Positions 44,119-53,002 of a stretch of DNA of 64,000 nucleotides are shown here, one piece after another. The stretch's first letter is position 1; each line of letters begins with the position of its first letter. The DNA lies in contig NZ_CP135918.1 in NCBI RefSeq assembly GCF_032393985.1, positions 3,968,001-4,032,000 of the forward strand. The letters run 5' to 3'. A program made the position numbers and the translations under genes. The notes beneath the pieces were generated by a model that was not told the origin of the DNA, made no database searches, and saw nothing but the letters and a program-made list of their open reading frames with translations. The DNA comes from Fischerella sp. JS2 (GTDB lineage: Bacteria > Cyanobacteriota > Cyanobacteriia > Cyanobacteriales > Nostocaceae).

Positions 44119-44352
44119 TCACTTTGATTCTGCAAAACTTACTCTCATCTCCATGTTCTGATCGTTATTTTTTAAACTGTTGTTAGATGTGTTGGTGTTA
44201 TCTCCCATAGCAAATACGTTACTGCTTGGTAATTCAAAATCATAATTATCAAAATTAGTATTTGTATTGCCATTAGGAGTAGTCGATACACCACCAATGA
44301 TGATGTCTGTAAATTCTACTAGTTCACAAAAATTTAGGTCAGCAACAATCAT
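44119..44352 (-). CDS. Double-glycine leader peptide 5, opposite strand
   Basis: A 77-residue peptide read toward the others. The ATG at 44352 has GGAGGG eight bases upstream; an ATG at 44367 would place the ribosome site inside the gene. The leader IVADLNFCELVEFTDIIIGG ends in Gly-Gly at 20-21 (numbered from Met1) and follows the same xADLNxxExVE pattern as peptides 1-3. The core (VSTTPNGNTNTNFDNYDFEL, PSSNVFAMGDNTNTSNN, ending RVSFAESK) is Asn/Thr/Ser-rich and unrelated. Probably another exported substrate of the same transporter. Confidence 0.7.
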   Translation of the reverse strand: MIVADLNFCELVEFTDIIIGGVSTTPNGNTNTNFDNYDFELPSSNVFAMGDNTNTSNNSLKNNDQNMEMRVSFAESK

Positions 44353-44885
44353 GTTTATTCCCTCCAAAAAATATGTTTTTTGCTTCCAGCTTTATGTTAA
44401 CAAACAAATCAAATTATATTCTTTTTGATTTAAAAATAAAATCAAATATTTACATAATTATGAATTTTTCAATTAGAAATATTTGAAAAATAAATATGTA
44501 TTTTAAATGTCATCTTAAAAGAACTACATCAGTTTTCTACATTCTGTGGAATAGGTTAATTTACATTTTGCACCTGTCCAATTATTAGCCCAAAAACTAA
44601 ATTTTTGGGCTAATAGCTTAAGTTAGCTTTAGCTAATACCGTTTCATTAGACCTCTTGCAAAAATATTTTTGACCCCACTCTAACCCTAAGCGGGATCGG
44701 GGCTACACACAAGTTAGATTTACCCCCTTAATCCCCCAGGGTGGTTTCATACAACAGAAAAAAATTCTCATCCCTTTCTCTACTTATATGAAAATACCCT
44801 ACTTAATCCCCCAAATCTCGGGGAAACAAGAGATATAGTTCTCTCCCGTTTACAAGGGAGGGTTAGGGTGGGGTAAAACCAGAGT
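44353..44885. other. Intergenic stretch with a dispersed repeat
   Basis: 530 bases. The right part (44839-44878) holds a 40-base element similar to 52760-52799 (TTCTCTCCCGTTTAC...GGGTTAGGGTGGGGTAAAA). The left part is AT-rich and presumably holds the promoter of peptide gene 5. No gene is supported. Confidence 0.6.
44839..44878. repeat. 40-bp dispersed element, also at 52760-52799
   Basis: The two copies share TTCTCTCCC, GTTTAC and AGGGTTAGGGTGGGGTAAAA with a few differences between. Confidence 0.7.
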
Positions 44886-45974
44886 TCACATAACTCGACA
44901 TTGACCAGTATGTCGTAACAGATGGTCACATAAAACCAGTGCTACCATTGCCTCAACCATCGGAACTGCACGTGGTAAAACACAAGGATCATGACGTCCT
45001 TTCCCTGCTAAAAGTGTTTCTTCACCCTCATTAGTTACTGTCTTTTGTTCTTTTCTAATCGTTGCAGTTGGTTTAAATGCTACACGGATAATGATATTTT
45101 CACCGTTGGAAATTCCGCCTTGAATACCACCGGAACGGTTGGTACGAGTGCGAATTGTACCTGCTTGATCAATATAAAATTCATCGTTATGTTCAAATCC
45201 TGTCAGAAGAGTTCCAGCAAAACCAGAACCAATTTCAAATCCTTTGCTAGCAGGTAGAGACATAACCCCTTTAGCTAAATCTGCTTCTAACTTATCGAAA
45301 ACAGGATCGCCCAAACCTTTGGGTATATTCCGCGCTACACATTCCACCATACCACCGATAGAATTCCCTTCCCGCCGGACTTGTTCAATTAATTCAATCA
45401 TGCGATCGCAACATTCAGCATCGGGACAGCGAACGATGTTACTTTCCACTTGTTCTAAAGTAACGGCGTCAGGATCGATGACGGCTTCTAAATCTTTGAT
45501 GCGCTTAACATAACCGATGATTTCGACATTGGCGACTTGACGGAGAATTTTTTTCGCGATCGCCCCTGCTGCAACTCTACCTATTGTCTCCCGCGCTGAT
45601 GATCTGCCGCCACCTTGCCAATTACGAATTCCATATTTAGCATCGTAAGTTGCATCTGCATGGGAGGGACGATACTTGAGTGCCATTTCATCGTAATCTT
45701 GGGAACGAGTGTCTTTGTTACGCACTAAAATAGCGATCGGTGTTCCCAGAGTTTTACCTTCAAATACTCCAGAGAGAATTTCGCATTTATCTTCTTCTTT
45801 GCGAGGCGTAGTAATCTTACTTTGTCCTGGACGTCTGCGATCAAGTTCTATTTGAATTTCCTCAGTGGAAATTTCTAGTTGAGGAGGACAACCATCAATA
45901 ACAACTCCCACACCACCGCCGTGGGACTCACCGAATGTAGTGATGCGAAATAGATGTCCGAATGTGTTGCCCAT
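44886..45974 (-). CDS. aroC: Chorismate synthase
   Basis: A 362-residue FMN-dependent enzyme that converts EPSP to chorismate, the last shikimate step. Family motifs are all present: [76 protein letters not shown] and [13 protein letters not shown], with the C-terminal [17 protein letters not shown]. It feeds the trpG-type enzyme at the other end of the window in pathway terms, though not in the same operon. Confidence 0.97.
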   Translation of the reverse strand: MGNTFGHLFRITTFGESHGGGVGVVIDGCPPQLEISTEEIQIELDRRRPGQSKITTPRKEEDKCEILSGVFEGKTLGTPIAILVRNKDTRSQDYDEMALKYRPSHADATYDAKYGIRNWQGGGRSSARETIGRVAAGAIAKKILRQVANVEIIGYVKRIKDLEAVIDPDAVTLEQVESNIVRCPDAECCDRMIELIEQVRREGNSIGGMVECVARNIPKGLGDPVFDKLEADLAKGVMSLPASKGFEIGSGFAGTLLTGFEHNDEFYIDQAGTIRTRTNRSGGIQGGISNGENIIIRVAFKPTATIRKEQKTVTNEGEETLLAGKGRHDPCVLPRAVPMVEAMVALVLCDHLLRHTGQCRVM

Positions 45975-46086
45975 GATGTTGAGGAAGTATTGTTTCGCTT
46001 GTTTATTTTACCTGAAGTTTTGTTGCTAACACTGACAGGAATATTTTTAAAAAACCACAAAGAACACAAAGGACGCAAAGAAAAAG

Positions 46087-47079
46087 ATGGCTCAAGCTAA
46101 AGTTTTTATTACTCGTCGTTTACCTACACAGCTACACCGATTAGAAGAAGTTGCAAATGTAGAAGTTTGGCCCCAACGTCAGCCACCTCCCGATAAAGTT
46201 TTATTGGAGAAGGTGCAAGAGGTAGACGGATTGTTGTGTTTGCTGACTGACCAAATTGATCAACAGTTGATAGAAGTGGGTAAGTCTTTAAAAGTAATCA
46301 GTCAAATGGCTGTGGGATTCGACAATATTGATATTTCAACTGCGACGGCACGGCGTATTCCTGTTGGTAACACTCCTGGAGTGTTGACAGATGCAACTGC
46401 TGACTTAACTTGGGCTTTGTTGATGGTAGCTGCACGGCGGGTACTGGAGGCAAATCGGTTTGTGCGATCGCATTTGTGGCAAACATGGGAACCAGATTTA
46501 TTACTAGGACCAGATATTGCGGGTGCAACGTTGGGGATTGTTGGTTTTGGGCGGATTGGTCAAGCAGTAGCCCGTCGTGCTAAAGGTTTTGATATGCAAA
46601 TTATTTATACTAGTAGGCACAGATGTGATCCTGAATTAGAGCAAAATCTAGGTGTGGAGTTTGCTGATTTTGCTAGTTTGCTACAGGCATCAGATTTTGT
46701 CACAATTCATACACCTTTATCTCTAGAAACTGATCATTTATTTGGAGAAGCCCAATTTGCACTTATGAAGCAGTCTGCGATTCTCATCAATACAGCGCGA
46801 GGAGCAATTGTAGATCCTAATGCTTTGTACCAAGCCTTACGTACTGGTGAAATTGCGGGTGCTGCTATAGATGTGACAGAACCAGAACCAATCCCAACTG
46901 ATAGCCCATTATTAAGTCTTGATAATTTAATTATTACGCCTCACATTGGTAGTGCCAGTTTCCAAACGCGAGAAAAAATGGCAAATATGGCTATTGATAA
47001 TTTGATAGCTGGCTTAAAAGGAGAAAGATTGCCTAATTGTGTGAATCCAGAAGTTTATAATGTGGTTGGTGATCGGTAA
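46087..47079 (+). CDS. D-2-hydroxyacid dehydrogenase, glyoxylate/hydroxypyruvate reductase type
   Basis: A 330-residue NAD(P)-dependent enzyme. The Rossmann motif is LGIVGFGRIGQAVARRAKGF; catalytic residues follow the family pattern: Arg in LINTARGAIVD, Glu in DVTEPEPIPT and His in ITPHIGSAS. The substrate-binding loop MAVGFDNIDI and the insert NTPGVLTDATADLTWALL match the GyaR/GHRPR group. It likely reduces glyoxylate or hydroxypyruvate in the photorespiratory/serine pathway; exact substrate preference cannot be told. It is divergent from aroC and converges on glgA. Confidence 0.88.
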   Translation: MAQAKVFITRRLPTQLHRLEEVANVEVWPQRQPPPDKVLLEKVQEVDGLLCLLTDQIDQQLIEVGKSLKVISQMAVGFDNIDISTATARRIPVGNTPGVLTDATADLTWALLMVAARRVLEANRFVRSHLWQTWEPDLLLGPDIAGATLGIVGFGRIGQAVARRAKGFDMQIIYTSRHRCDPELEQNLGVEFADFASLLQASDFVTIHTPLSLETDHLFGEAQFALMKQSAILINTARGAIVDPNALYQALRTGEIAGAAIDVTEPEPIPTDSPLLSLDNLIITPHIGSASFQTREKMANMAIDNLIAGLKGERLPNCVNPEVYNVVGDR

Positions 47080-47104
47080 TAGGTAATTGCAGAAAAATAT
47101 TTTT

Positions 47105-47132
47105 CCCATTACCGATTACCCATTACCCATTA
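47105..47132. repeat. STRR heptamer run (CCCATTA)x4
   Basis: Four copies of CCCATTA (one CCGATTA) between convergent genes, overlapping the last three bases of glgA. With GGTAATAGGTAATT at 47089 it can form a long imperfect hairpin that may help termination on both strands. Confidence 0.75.
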
Positions 47133-48608
47133 CCACTTATGTCTGATCCAGTCGTAAATCTCTACATATTTTGCTCCTGGATGGTTCCATGAGTAGTCAT
47201 AGTCCATACCCTGAAGGACTAGTTGGCGAAACTCTTCGGGCTTTTCATACCATAGTGCGATCGCTCGATCCATTGCGGACTCTAAAGCATAATAATCGGT
47301 GTCATAGAATACGTAGCCATTACGTTCTTCTGGAGGTACATTTTGGTCGTAATCCCGGTCAAATACCGTATTCACAAGTCCACCGACACCACGAACAATA
47401 GGTACGGTTCCATACTTTAAGCCGATCATCTGAGTTAAACCACAGGGTTCGTAATTGCTGGGGACAATAATCATATCTGCCCCAGCATAAATTAGGTGAG
47501 ATAATTCTTCGTTAAAGCCTAGTTCTAAATGGACATCGGGATTGTCGTTTAAAAAGAATTTTTCGTGCTGGAAATGAGTGTTAATTCCAGGTTCTGTAGC
47601 GGAACCTAGTAAAACAAATTGCGCTCCTTTGTTGAGTGCATGATAAATCCCATGATGAACAAGATGCACACCTTTTTGATTATCCAATCGACCGATGTAA
47701 GCAATAATTGGTTTATCACTATGGCTGAGCATTAATCGCTCTCGCAAAGCTTTTTTGTTATATGCTTTTTGTTCAAAATCAGCTTGGGTGTAGTTATAGG
47801 GGATATAGCGATCAATTTCGGGATTCCAAAAATCATAATCAATACCGTTCAGCACCCCACTAAATTTGTCTTGGTGCAGATGCAAGGTATGACCTAAACC
47901 ACAACCAATATCTGTATGGCGGGCTTCCCAAGCGTGGTAAGGTGAAACTGTGGTGACAGCGTTGGAGTAAACAATACCTCCCTTCATTAAGTTCAAAGCA
48001 AAGGGATTAAAGTTGTCACGTAAGTGATCATACTGAAAGTAGTAAGACTCTCGGTTCAAACCTGTTCCCCGGAGAATATCAATACCACCTATCCCTTGGT
48101 GCTTAAAGTTATGAATGGTGTAGCAAACTCGCTGATACTCCATGCCATGATATTTGTAAATTTCATAAAGCATGACTGGAACTAAGCCTGTCTGCCAGTC
48201 ATGGCAATGGATGATATCAGGTCGTTTGTTACTTTTGAGCAGAAATTCTAAAGCAGCTTTGCAAAAGAACGCAAAGCGAATGTTGTCGTCATCACAGCCG
48301 TAATAGCAACCCCGATTAAAGAAATTATCCTCACAGTGGGGTTCAATAAAGAAACACATCCGTCCATGTACCCAACCACAGTATACGGAACAATGAATTG
48401 CAGCGTCATACCAGGGTACCCACAAATTGATATAAGCATCGTGAAGTCCCCAAATATGGTCATAACGCATATAATCGTACTTGGGCAATATGATTTCTAC
48501 ACAATGCCCACGACCTTCTAATTCCCGGCTCAATCCGTAAACTACATCGCCTAATCCGCCTGCTTTAATTACAGGAGCGCATTCTGAGGCGATTTGCACA
48601 ATATACAT
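47130..48608 (-). CDS. glgA: Glycogen synthase
   Basis: A 492-residue ADP-glucose-dependent glucosyltransferase (GT5). The N-terminal ADP-glucose site is KAGGLGDVVYGLSRELEGRG; other features are IHCHDWQTGLVPVMLYE, TTVSPYHAWEA, GRLDNQKGVHLVHHG and the E-x7-E-like region VPSNYEPCGLTQMIGLKYGT. The tyrosine- and cysteine-rich N-terminal half resembles the second cyanobacterial isoform (GlgA2 type), linked in the literature to amylopectin-like chain elongation, but isoform choice is a weak inference. It is a single gene. Confidence 0.92.
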   Translation of the reverse strand: MYIVQIASECAPVIKAGGLGDVVYGLSRELEGRGHCVEIILPKYDYMRYDHIWGLHDAYINLWVPWYDAAIHCSVYCGWVHGRMCFFIEPHCEDNFFNRGCYYGCDDDNIRFAFFCKAALEFLLKSNKRPDIIHCHDWQTGLVPVMLYEIYKYHGMEYQRVCYTIHNFKHQGIGGIDILRGTGLNRESYYFQYDHLRDNFNPFALNLMKGGIVYSNAVTTVSPYHAWEARHTDIGCGLGHTLHLHQDKFSGVLNGIDYDFWNPEIDRYIPYNYTQADFEQKAYNKKALRERLMLSHSDKPIIAYIGRLDNQKGVHLVHHGIYHALNKGAQFVLLGSATEPGINTHFQHEKFFLNDNPDVHLELGFNEELSHLIYAGADMIIVPSNYEPCGLTQMIGLKYGTVPIVRGVGGLVNTVFDRDYDQNVPPEERNGYVFYDTDYYALESAMDRAIALWYEKPEEFRQLVLQGMDYDYSWNHPGAKYVEIYDWIRHKW

Positions 48609-48753
48609 GCCTTACCCTCACTTCACAAAACTTCATCTTTTGATCTTCTCACCAGTATATGAAAGATGTACTCATTGACAATAGGGTAGCAGGATGATAT
48701 TTTCAATTGCGATCTAAGCTTGTTGGTTATTAGTTGTTAGAAATGAGTCAACA

Positions 48754-48774
48754 GTGAACAGTGAACAGTGAACA
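48754..48774. repeat. STRR heptamer run (GTGAACA)x3
   Basis: Three exact GTGAACA copies, followed by degenerate GTTATCA/GTTAACA units that lead into the 63-bp dispersed element. Confidence 0.75.
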
Positions 48775-48778
48775 GTTA

Positions 48779-48841
48779 TCAGTTAACAGTTAACAGTGAG
48801 TAATAGAATTTGATAACTGATCACTGATAACTGAACTACAC
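48779..48841. repeat. 63-bp dispersed repeat, inverted match to 16808-16870
   Basis: Three mismatches in 63 aligned positions by eye. Contains GATCACTGATAACTGAAC, an internal near-palindrome. Confidence 0.8.
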
Positions 48842-49026
48842 CCCCTACTCTCTTCCTAATACGTGAATTTTAAATTGTTTTCTCTCCACCTCCCACCTCC
48901 CTCACACCAAAATACATCCATAGATAACATCCCTAACAAACTTATTCATTCGCTAGGAAGAGTAATAAAACTCGTTCTCTTAATAGGCTAGTACTGAAAA
49001 GATAAAAACAGCTTAGGGAGAAGAAT

Positions 49027-49950
49027 ATGGCTCTTTATAAATTAACAGATTTTGATGCTAATTATCGGGATACATTTGGTGGAAATGACATCAAAGGAAT
49101 GAGTGTCTATGCAGAAGGAACTAATGAAAAGATCGGTACAGTTCATGATGTTTTAGTCGATGAAGAAGGTCATTTCCGCTATTTAGTAGTGGATATGGGA
49201 TTTTGGATTTTTGGTAAAAAAGTATTATTGCCAGTGGGACGTTCTCGTATAGATCATACTAGCGATCGCGTCTATGTTATTGGCATGACCAGAGAGCAAG
49301 CAGATAACTTACCTGAATACGACGAACGTCAAACTGTTGATTATGACTATGAAGAACGGGTACGGGGTGTATATCGTACTCCCTCAGTTCCTGTAGATGC
49401 ATCCGCACCACTAGAAGCATCTGCTCCTCTAACTTCACAAACAGGTGTAGATGTGCCTCAGTCAGTTTCTACTACTGGTTATACTGGTGCTACTCCCGTA
49501 TATGACCGTGATACCTACACTTATGATCGCGAACCATCTTTGTATGGGATGAATGAGCAAAATCATCAAACCCTCAGACTATACGAAGAGCGCTTGATTG
49601 CTAATAAACGACGCCAGAAAGTTGGAGAAGTAACAGTTGGTAAGCATGTTGAAACTGAAACTGCACGAGTTGCGGTTCCTGTAGAAAAAGAACGAGTAGT
49701 TGTAGAAAGAGTTACTCCCAACGACGCAGGTAGACCAGTTGCTCCTGGTGAAGCGAACTTCCGTGAAGGTGAAGTTGCTCGTATGGATATCTACGAAGAA
49801 ACTCCTGAGATTCGTAAAGAAGCTGTAGTGCGTGAAGAAGTCAGAGTCAGAAAAGAAGTAGATCACGATACTGTGGAAACTCAAGACACAGTTCGTCGGG
49901 AAGAATTGGATGTAAATACTTCTAATCTGCCAATCGAAGAACGTCAATAA
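49027..49950 (+). CDS. PRC-barrel and DUF2382 (YsnF/AvaK-type) protein, first copy
   Basis: A 307-residue soluble protein. The N-terminal PRC-barrel (about 20-95: GMSVYAEGTNEKIGTVHDVL, FRYLVVDMGFWIFGKKVLLP) is followed by a low-complexity linker with repeated SAPLEASAPL and a Tyr/Asp-rich stretch, then the DUF2382 domain (about 180-307: LRLYEERLIANKRRQKVGEV, VGKHVETETARVAVPVEKER, VRVRKEVDHDTVETQDTVRR). Proteins of this type are stress-related in bacteria; exact function unknown. Ribosome site GGGAG before the ATG. A shorter paralogue follows. Confidence 0.85.
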   Translation: MALYKLTDFDANYRDTFGGNDIKGMSVYAEGTNEKIGTVHDVLVDEEGHFRYLVVDMGFWIFGKKVLLPVGRSRIDHTSDRVYVIGMTREQADNLPEYDERQTVDYDYEERVRGVYRTPSVPVDASAPLEASAPLTSQTGVDVPQSVSTTGYTGATPVYDRDTYTYDREPSLYGMNEQNHQTLRLYEERLIANKRRQKVGEVTVGKHVETETARVAVPVEKERVVVERVTPNDAGRPVAPGEANFREGEVARMDIYEETPEIRKEAVVREEVRVRKEVDHDTVETQDTVRREELDVNTSNLPIEERQ

Positions 49951-50136
49951 TACAGGCAATTAGTCTAAGTTATTTTCTAGTTTATAATGATTTAAATTGA
50001 TGAATATAGATAGATAACTTATGACTAATTGAGCAAAAAGTGTAGGTGAATCAAATTGATTTTACCTACACTTAATAGCTTTTACTGTAAGTAAACACAG
50101 CGACTATATATTTTTTATAGAAATTCTTAATAAAAA

Positions 50137-50985
50137 ATGAAAAAGCAATTAGTTAATAGTAACAAAGTCCATGTCAATGATTTACTTGATAAATTAAGAA
50201 GAAAGATTAGGAATTTTGCAGTTGTTGATAGACAAAATTTACTAATTGGTCGGGTAAAGGACTTAATTATAGATTATCATCACCAAGTTAATCTCATCAT
50301 TACTCGTTTTATAGAGTTGCCAAATCAAGCATCTTCAGGAATTCATAGTTATTTATTATTACCTAGTAAACTAATTAGTAAAATTGATTTAGGTACTAAA
50401 TCCGTTATATTAGACATAGACAAATCGCTAATTAAGCATATGCCTGAATATTCACAATCACCGATGACTAATAATAATTTAGAAACTTCCAAGATAGAGT
50501 CGAAAATTCATAGCACTCAAGACCTCAATTTAGAACAAGATGGTGTAGAGCAAAAAACAGAAGAAGAAATTATCCGGTTGTTAAGTGAACGATTAGTTGT
50601 TAATAGAAATAAACGAAAAGTTGGAGATGTTGTTGTTCGCAAAGAAATAGAAACTCGAATGGTGCAAGTTCCCGTTCGGTATGAAAAATTGATTGTTGAA
50701 CAAGCAAGTCCAGAAAACAAATTACTTGCAGAAATTGACCTAAATCAAGGAGATATTTCTGGGATCGAACTGAATCAAGTAGAAAAACATGATGTTGATA
50801 GATATGATAGTAATTTGACTGTAACTGGTGACTTTAATTCACCTAAAATTGCTAGCCTACTTTTAAATGCGATCGCGTTAGAGCGAAATCACGGATGTCA
50901 AAGGGTGCGAGTCACTATTATGGTCGAAAACGAAGAATATCAGAAAAAATATCAGGAGTGGTTTGAACGCACATCAATTAAGTAA
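50137..50985 (+). CDS. PRC-barrel and DUF2382 protein, second copy
   Basis: A 282-residue relative of the preceding gene. The PRC-like part (VHVNDLLDKLRRKIRNFAVV, LLIGRVKDLIIDYHHQVNLI) is more diverged, and the DUF2382 part (EEIIRLLSERLVVNRNKRKV, RKEIETRMVQVPVRYEKLIV) is well conserved. The C-terminal end (NHGCQRVRVTIMVENEEYQK) is extra. The two genes are 186 bases apart and were probably produced by duplication followed by divergence. Stress role inferred from the family. Confidence 0.8.
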   Translation: MKKQLVNSNKVHVNDLLDKLRRKIRNFAVVDRQNLLIGRVKDLIIDYHHQVNLIITRFIELPNQASSGIHSYLLLPSKLISKIDLGTKSVILDIDKSLIKHMPEYSQSPMTNNNLETSKIESKIHSTQDLNLEQDGVEQKTEEEIIRLLSERLVVNRNKRKVGDVVVRKEIETRMVQVPVRYEKLIVEQASPENKLLAEIDLNQGDISGIELNQVEKHDVDRYDSNLTVTGDFNSPKIASLLLNAIALERNHGCQRVRVTIMVENEEYQKKYQEWFERTSIK

Positions 50986-51181
50986 AAATCTAGTTGAACA
51001 AGTCAGAAGGTATTACCTTAAAAATTTTTCTTCCCTTCTGACCTTTATCTTGAAAAAACACCACGCCCAGCCCCTTTCTTTGCTAAGGAGAGGGGTGGAT
51101 TTTTTATGTATAGCTGTGAATTTTTTTATCGCGACTGTCTTTTACTTATCAAAAAACCGAAATGATATAAAAACTAGTAAA

Positions 51182-52579
51182 TTACAATAAAGGCAACAAA
51201 ATTGTGAATTTTGTACCTACACCAACTTCGGAAAATAAATTAAATTTACCACCATGCCTAGCTGTAATAATACGATAGCTGACTGCTAAGCTAGTTTCTT
51301 TATCAGCTCTTTTGTTCACAGACAAAGATTCTAGAATTTGCTGTTTTAATTCCTGAGACATTCCTGGGCCGTTGTCTCTAATAGAAATCGCAACCCAACG
51401 TGAATCTGGCGCTCCTGGTGTAGTAGGCTCTTGAGATATAACTTCTGTGGTAATCTCAATTTGGGGTTTCTCAGCTTTTTTGATAGGATTTAACTGATGT
51501 CTTACAGCTTCATCAAGTAACAAGTCTACAGACTGGCTTAAAAGATTCATAAATACTTGATGTAGTTGTCCAATAAAACAATACACCGGAGGTAGACTGC
51601 CGTAATTTTTAACGATTTCTATTTCTCCCCGGATTTGGCTATTGATGATTAACAAAATATTATCTATACATGCATGTAAATCTGCAGGTTTGGGATAAAC
51701 CTCATCGATATGACAAAAATTTTGTAAGCTGATGACTAGTTTTTTTAATCTTTCTGCGCCAGTACGAATACTAGTAAGGGCTTGTAATATATCTTGTTCT
51801 AAAAAATCAAATTCTATTTCTTCTTTGAGAGAATCAATTTCTTCATTAGGTGATGGTAAATTACTTTCATAAGCTGCGATCAGTTTGAGTAAATCTTGGC
51901 TGTAGTTGCAGACATAAGTTAAGTTACCCCATATAAAGCTGACTGGATCTAAAATTTCATGGGCAATTCCATCTACCAAGCGTCCTAGACTTGCCATTTT
52001 ATCATTTTGAATCATTTGAGCTTGGCTGCGTTCATAGCGTACTTGAGTTTCAATACCTCGAATTTGCCAAGAAGCAATATTTAATTGCTGTATATCTAAC
52101 AGTCTGTAAGTATCATCGACAGTTTGCACAACTACTGGTTCGGATAAAAGTTCAGGCGATCGCCTCAGCGCCAGTTGCATAGCTGCTAAAATCGGCGTAC
52201 TCTCAGGCAGAATTAAAATAGAAGTCCGAGCATAACTGTAAATTACACATAGGGGTTGGTGAAAAAACAACTCTTGTGCGTAAGGTCGAATTAAAAATTC
52301 CAGCAGTCGTCGCTGCGAAATCATTCCAGCATATTTTCCTTGTTCTACTAGGATTACTCCTGGTAGCAGTGGGTTTTTCTCAAATACTCTAGCTACCTCT
52401 GTACCAGTACAGCTAGTTTCAACTTGGAAGTTGTACAGCTGTAACTCTTGAAGAGTAGATTCTAAATCAAGATCGCGATCGCTACCACTCAAAAGTAATG
52501 GTAGTGATATTTCTGAGCAATATTCTTGTGCCACTTGACACCCTAGTTTTGATAAACACGCAGATTGAATAGCCAACAT
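51182..52579 (-). CDS. Histidine-kinase-like protein with degenerate ATPase motifs
   Basis: A 465-residue soluble protein. The N-terminal part (about 45-165) looks like a CBS-pair-type sensor (PGVILVEQGKYAGMISQRRL, ESTPILAAMQLALRRSPELL). The phospho-acceptor His207 lies in MASLGRLVDGIAHEILDPVS. In the ATPase domain the N-box is HQVFMNLLSQSVDLL, with Gln where Asn is usual; G1 (DNGPGM) is intact; the G2 region is KETSLAVSYRIITARHGG, without the GxGLGL loop. It may be inactive as a kinase or bind ATP unusually. GAGGT lies before the ATG. No response regulator adjoins it. Confidence 0.8.
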   Translation of the reverse strand: MLAIQSACLSKLGCQVAQEYCSEISLPLLLSGSDRDLDLESTLQELQLYNFQVETSCTGTEVARVFEKNPLLPGVILVEQGKYAGMISQRRLLEFLIRPYAQELFFHQPLCVIYSYARTSILILPESTPILAAMQLALRRSPELLSEPVVVQTVDDTYRLLDIQQLNIASWQIRGIETQVRYERSQAQMIQNDKMASLGRLVDGIAHEILDPVSFIWGNLTYVCNYSQDLLKLIAAYESNLPSPNEEIDSLKEEIEFDFLEQDILQALTSIRTGAERLKKLVISLQNFCHIDEVYPKPADLHACIDNILLIINSQIRGEIEIVKNYGSLPPVYCFIGQLHQVFMNLLSQSVDLLLDEAVRHQLNPIKKAEKPQIEITTEVISQEPTTPGAPDSRWVAISIRDNGPGMSQELKQQILESLSVNKRADKETSLAVSYRIITARHGGKFNLFSEVGVGTKFTILLPLL

Positions 52580-53002
52580 TTTAACCTCTGCAAAGCTTTT
52601 CTAGGGGAAATAGCTGGAGCAAGTGTGTAAAGATATACTAGTTATCGATTTATACACCTTGTCTACAAGAAAGTCATTGGGAAAGAGTACTTGATGCGAT
52701 CGCTATAATTCACTACACCTGTTGCATAAATCCTAAAAACCCCCTCAATCCCCCTTTAGTTCTCTCCCCGTTTACGCTTAGGGTTAGGGTGGGGTAAAAG
52801 ATATTCGTCTAAAAGGTCTACTTTATAGCTTTTATAGTACAATTGTACTAAATTATTTATCCATACTAACTCATATTGCTCCAAATAAATAATTATTATC
52901 GGCATCAGGGAACAATATGTGTAACCAAACTGTGGGTTTTGCAGAATAACCCGTAAAACCCATTGGTAAATCAATATCTACATCACATCACACAGAGGCA
53001 AT
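52580..53002. other. Intergenic stretch with a dispersed repeat
   Basis: 420 bases between divergent genes. A 40-base element at 52760-52799 matches 44839-44878. The rest is AT-rich with no gene supported; CAGAGGC precedes the next ATG. Confidence 0.6.
52760..52799. repeat. 40-bp dispersed element, also at 44839-44878
   Basis: Shares TTCTCTCCC, GTTTAC and AGGGTTAGGGTGGGGTAAAA with the copy upstream of aroC. Confidence 0.7.

Larger units (their letters stand above)
48609..49026. other. Intergenic repeat region
   Basis: About 420 bases between divergent genes. A GTGAACA heptamer run lies at 48754-48774, and a 63-bp element at 48779-48841 matches 16808-16870 in inverted orientation. The ribosome site TAGGGAGAAG stands before the next gene. 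Confidence 0.7.

Noticed and set aside
43977-44186. 69-codon open frame on the plus strand
   Set aside because: It overlaps the opposite-strand peptide gene, which has a strong ribosome site and a Gly-Gly leader.
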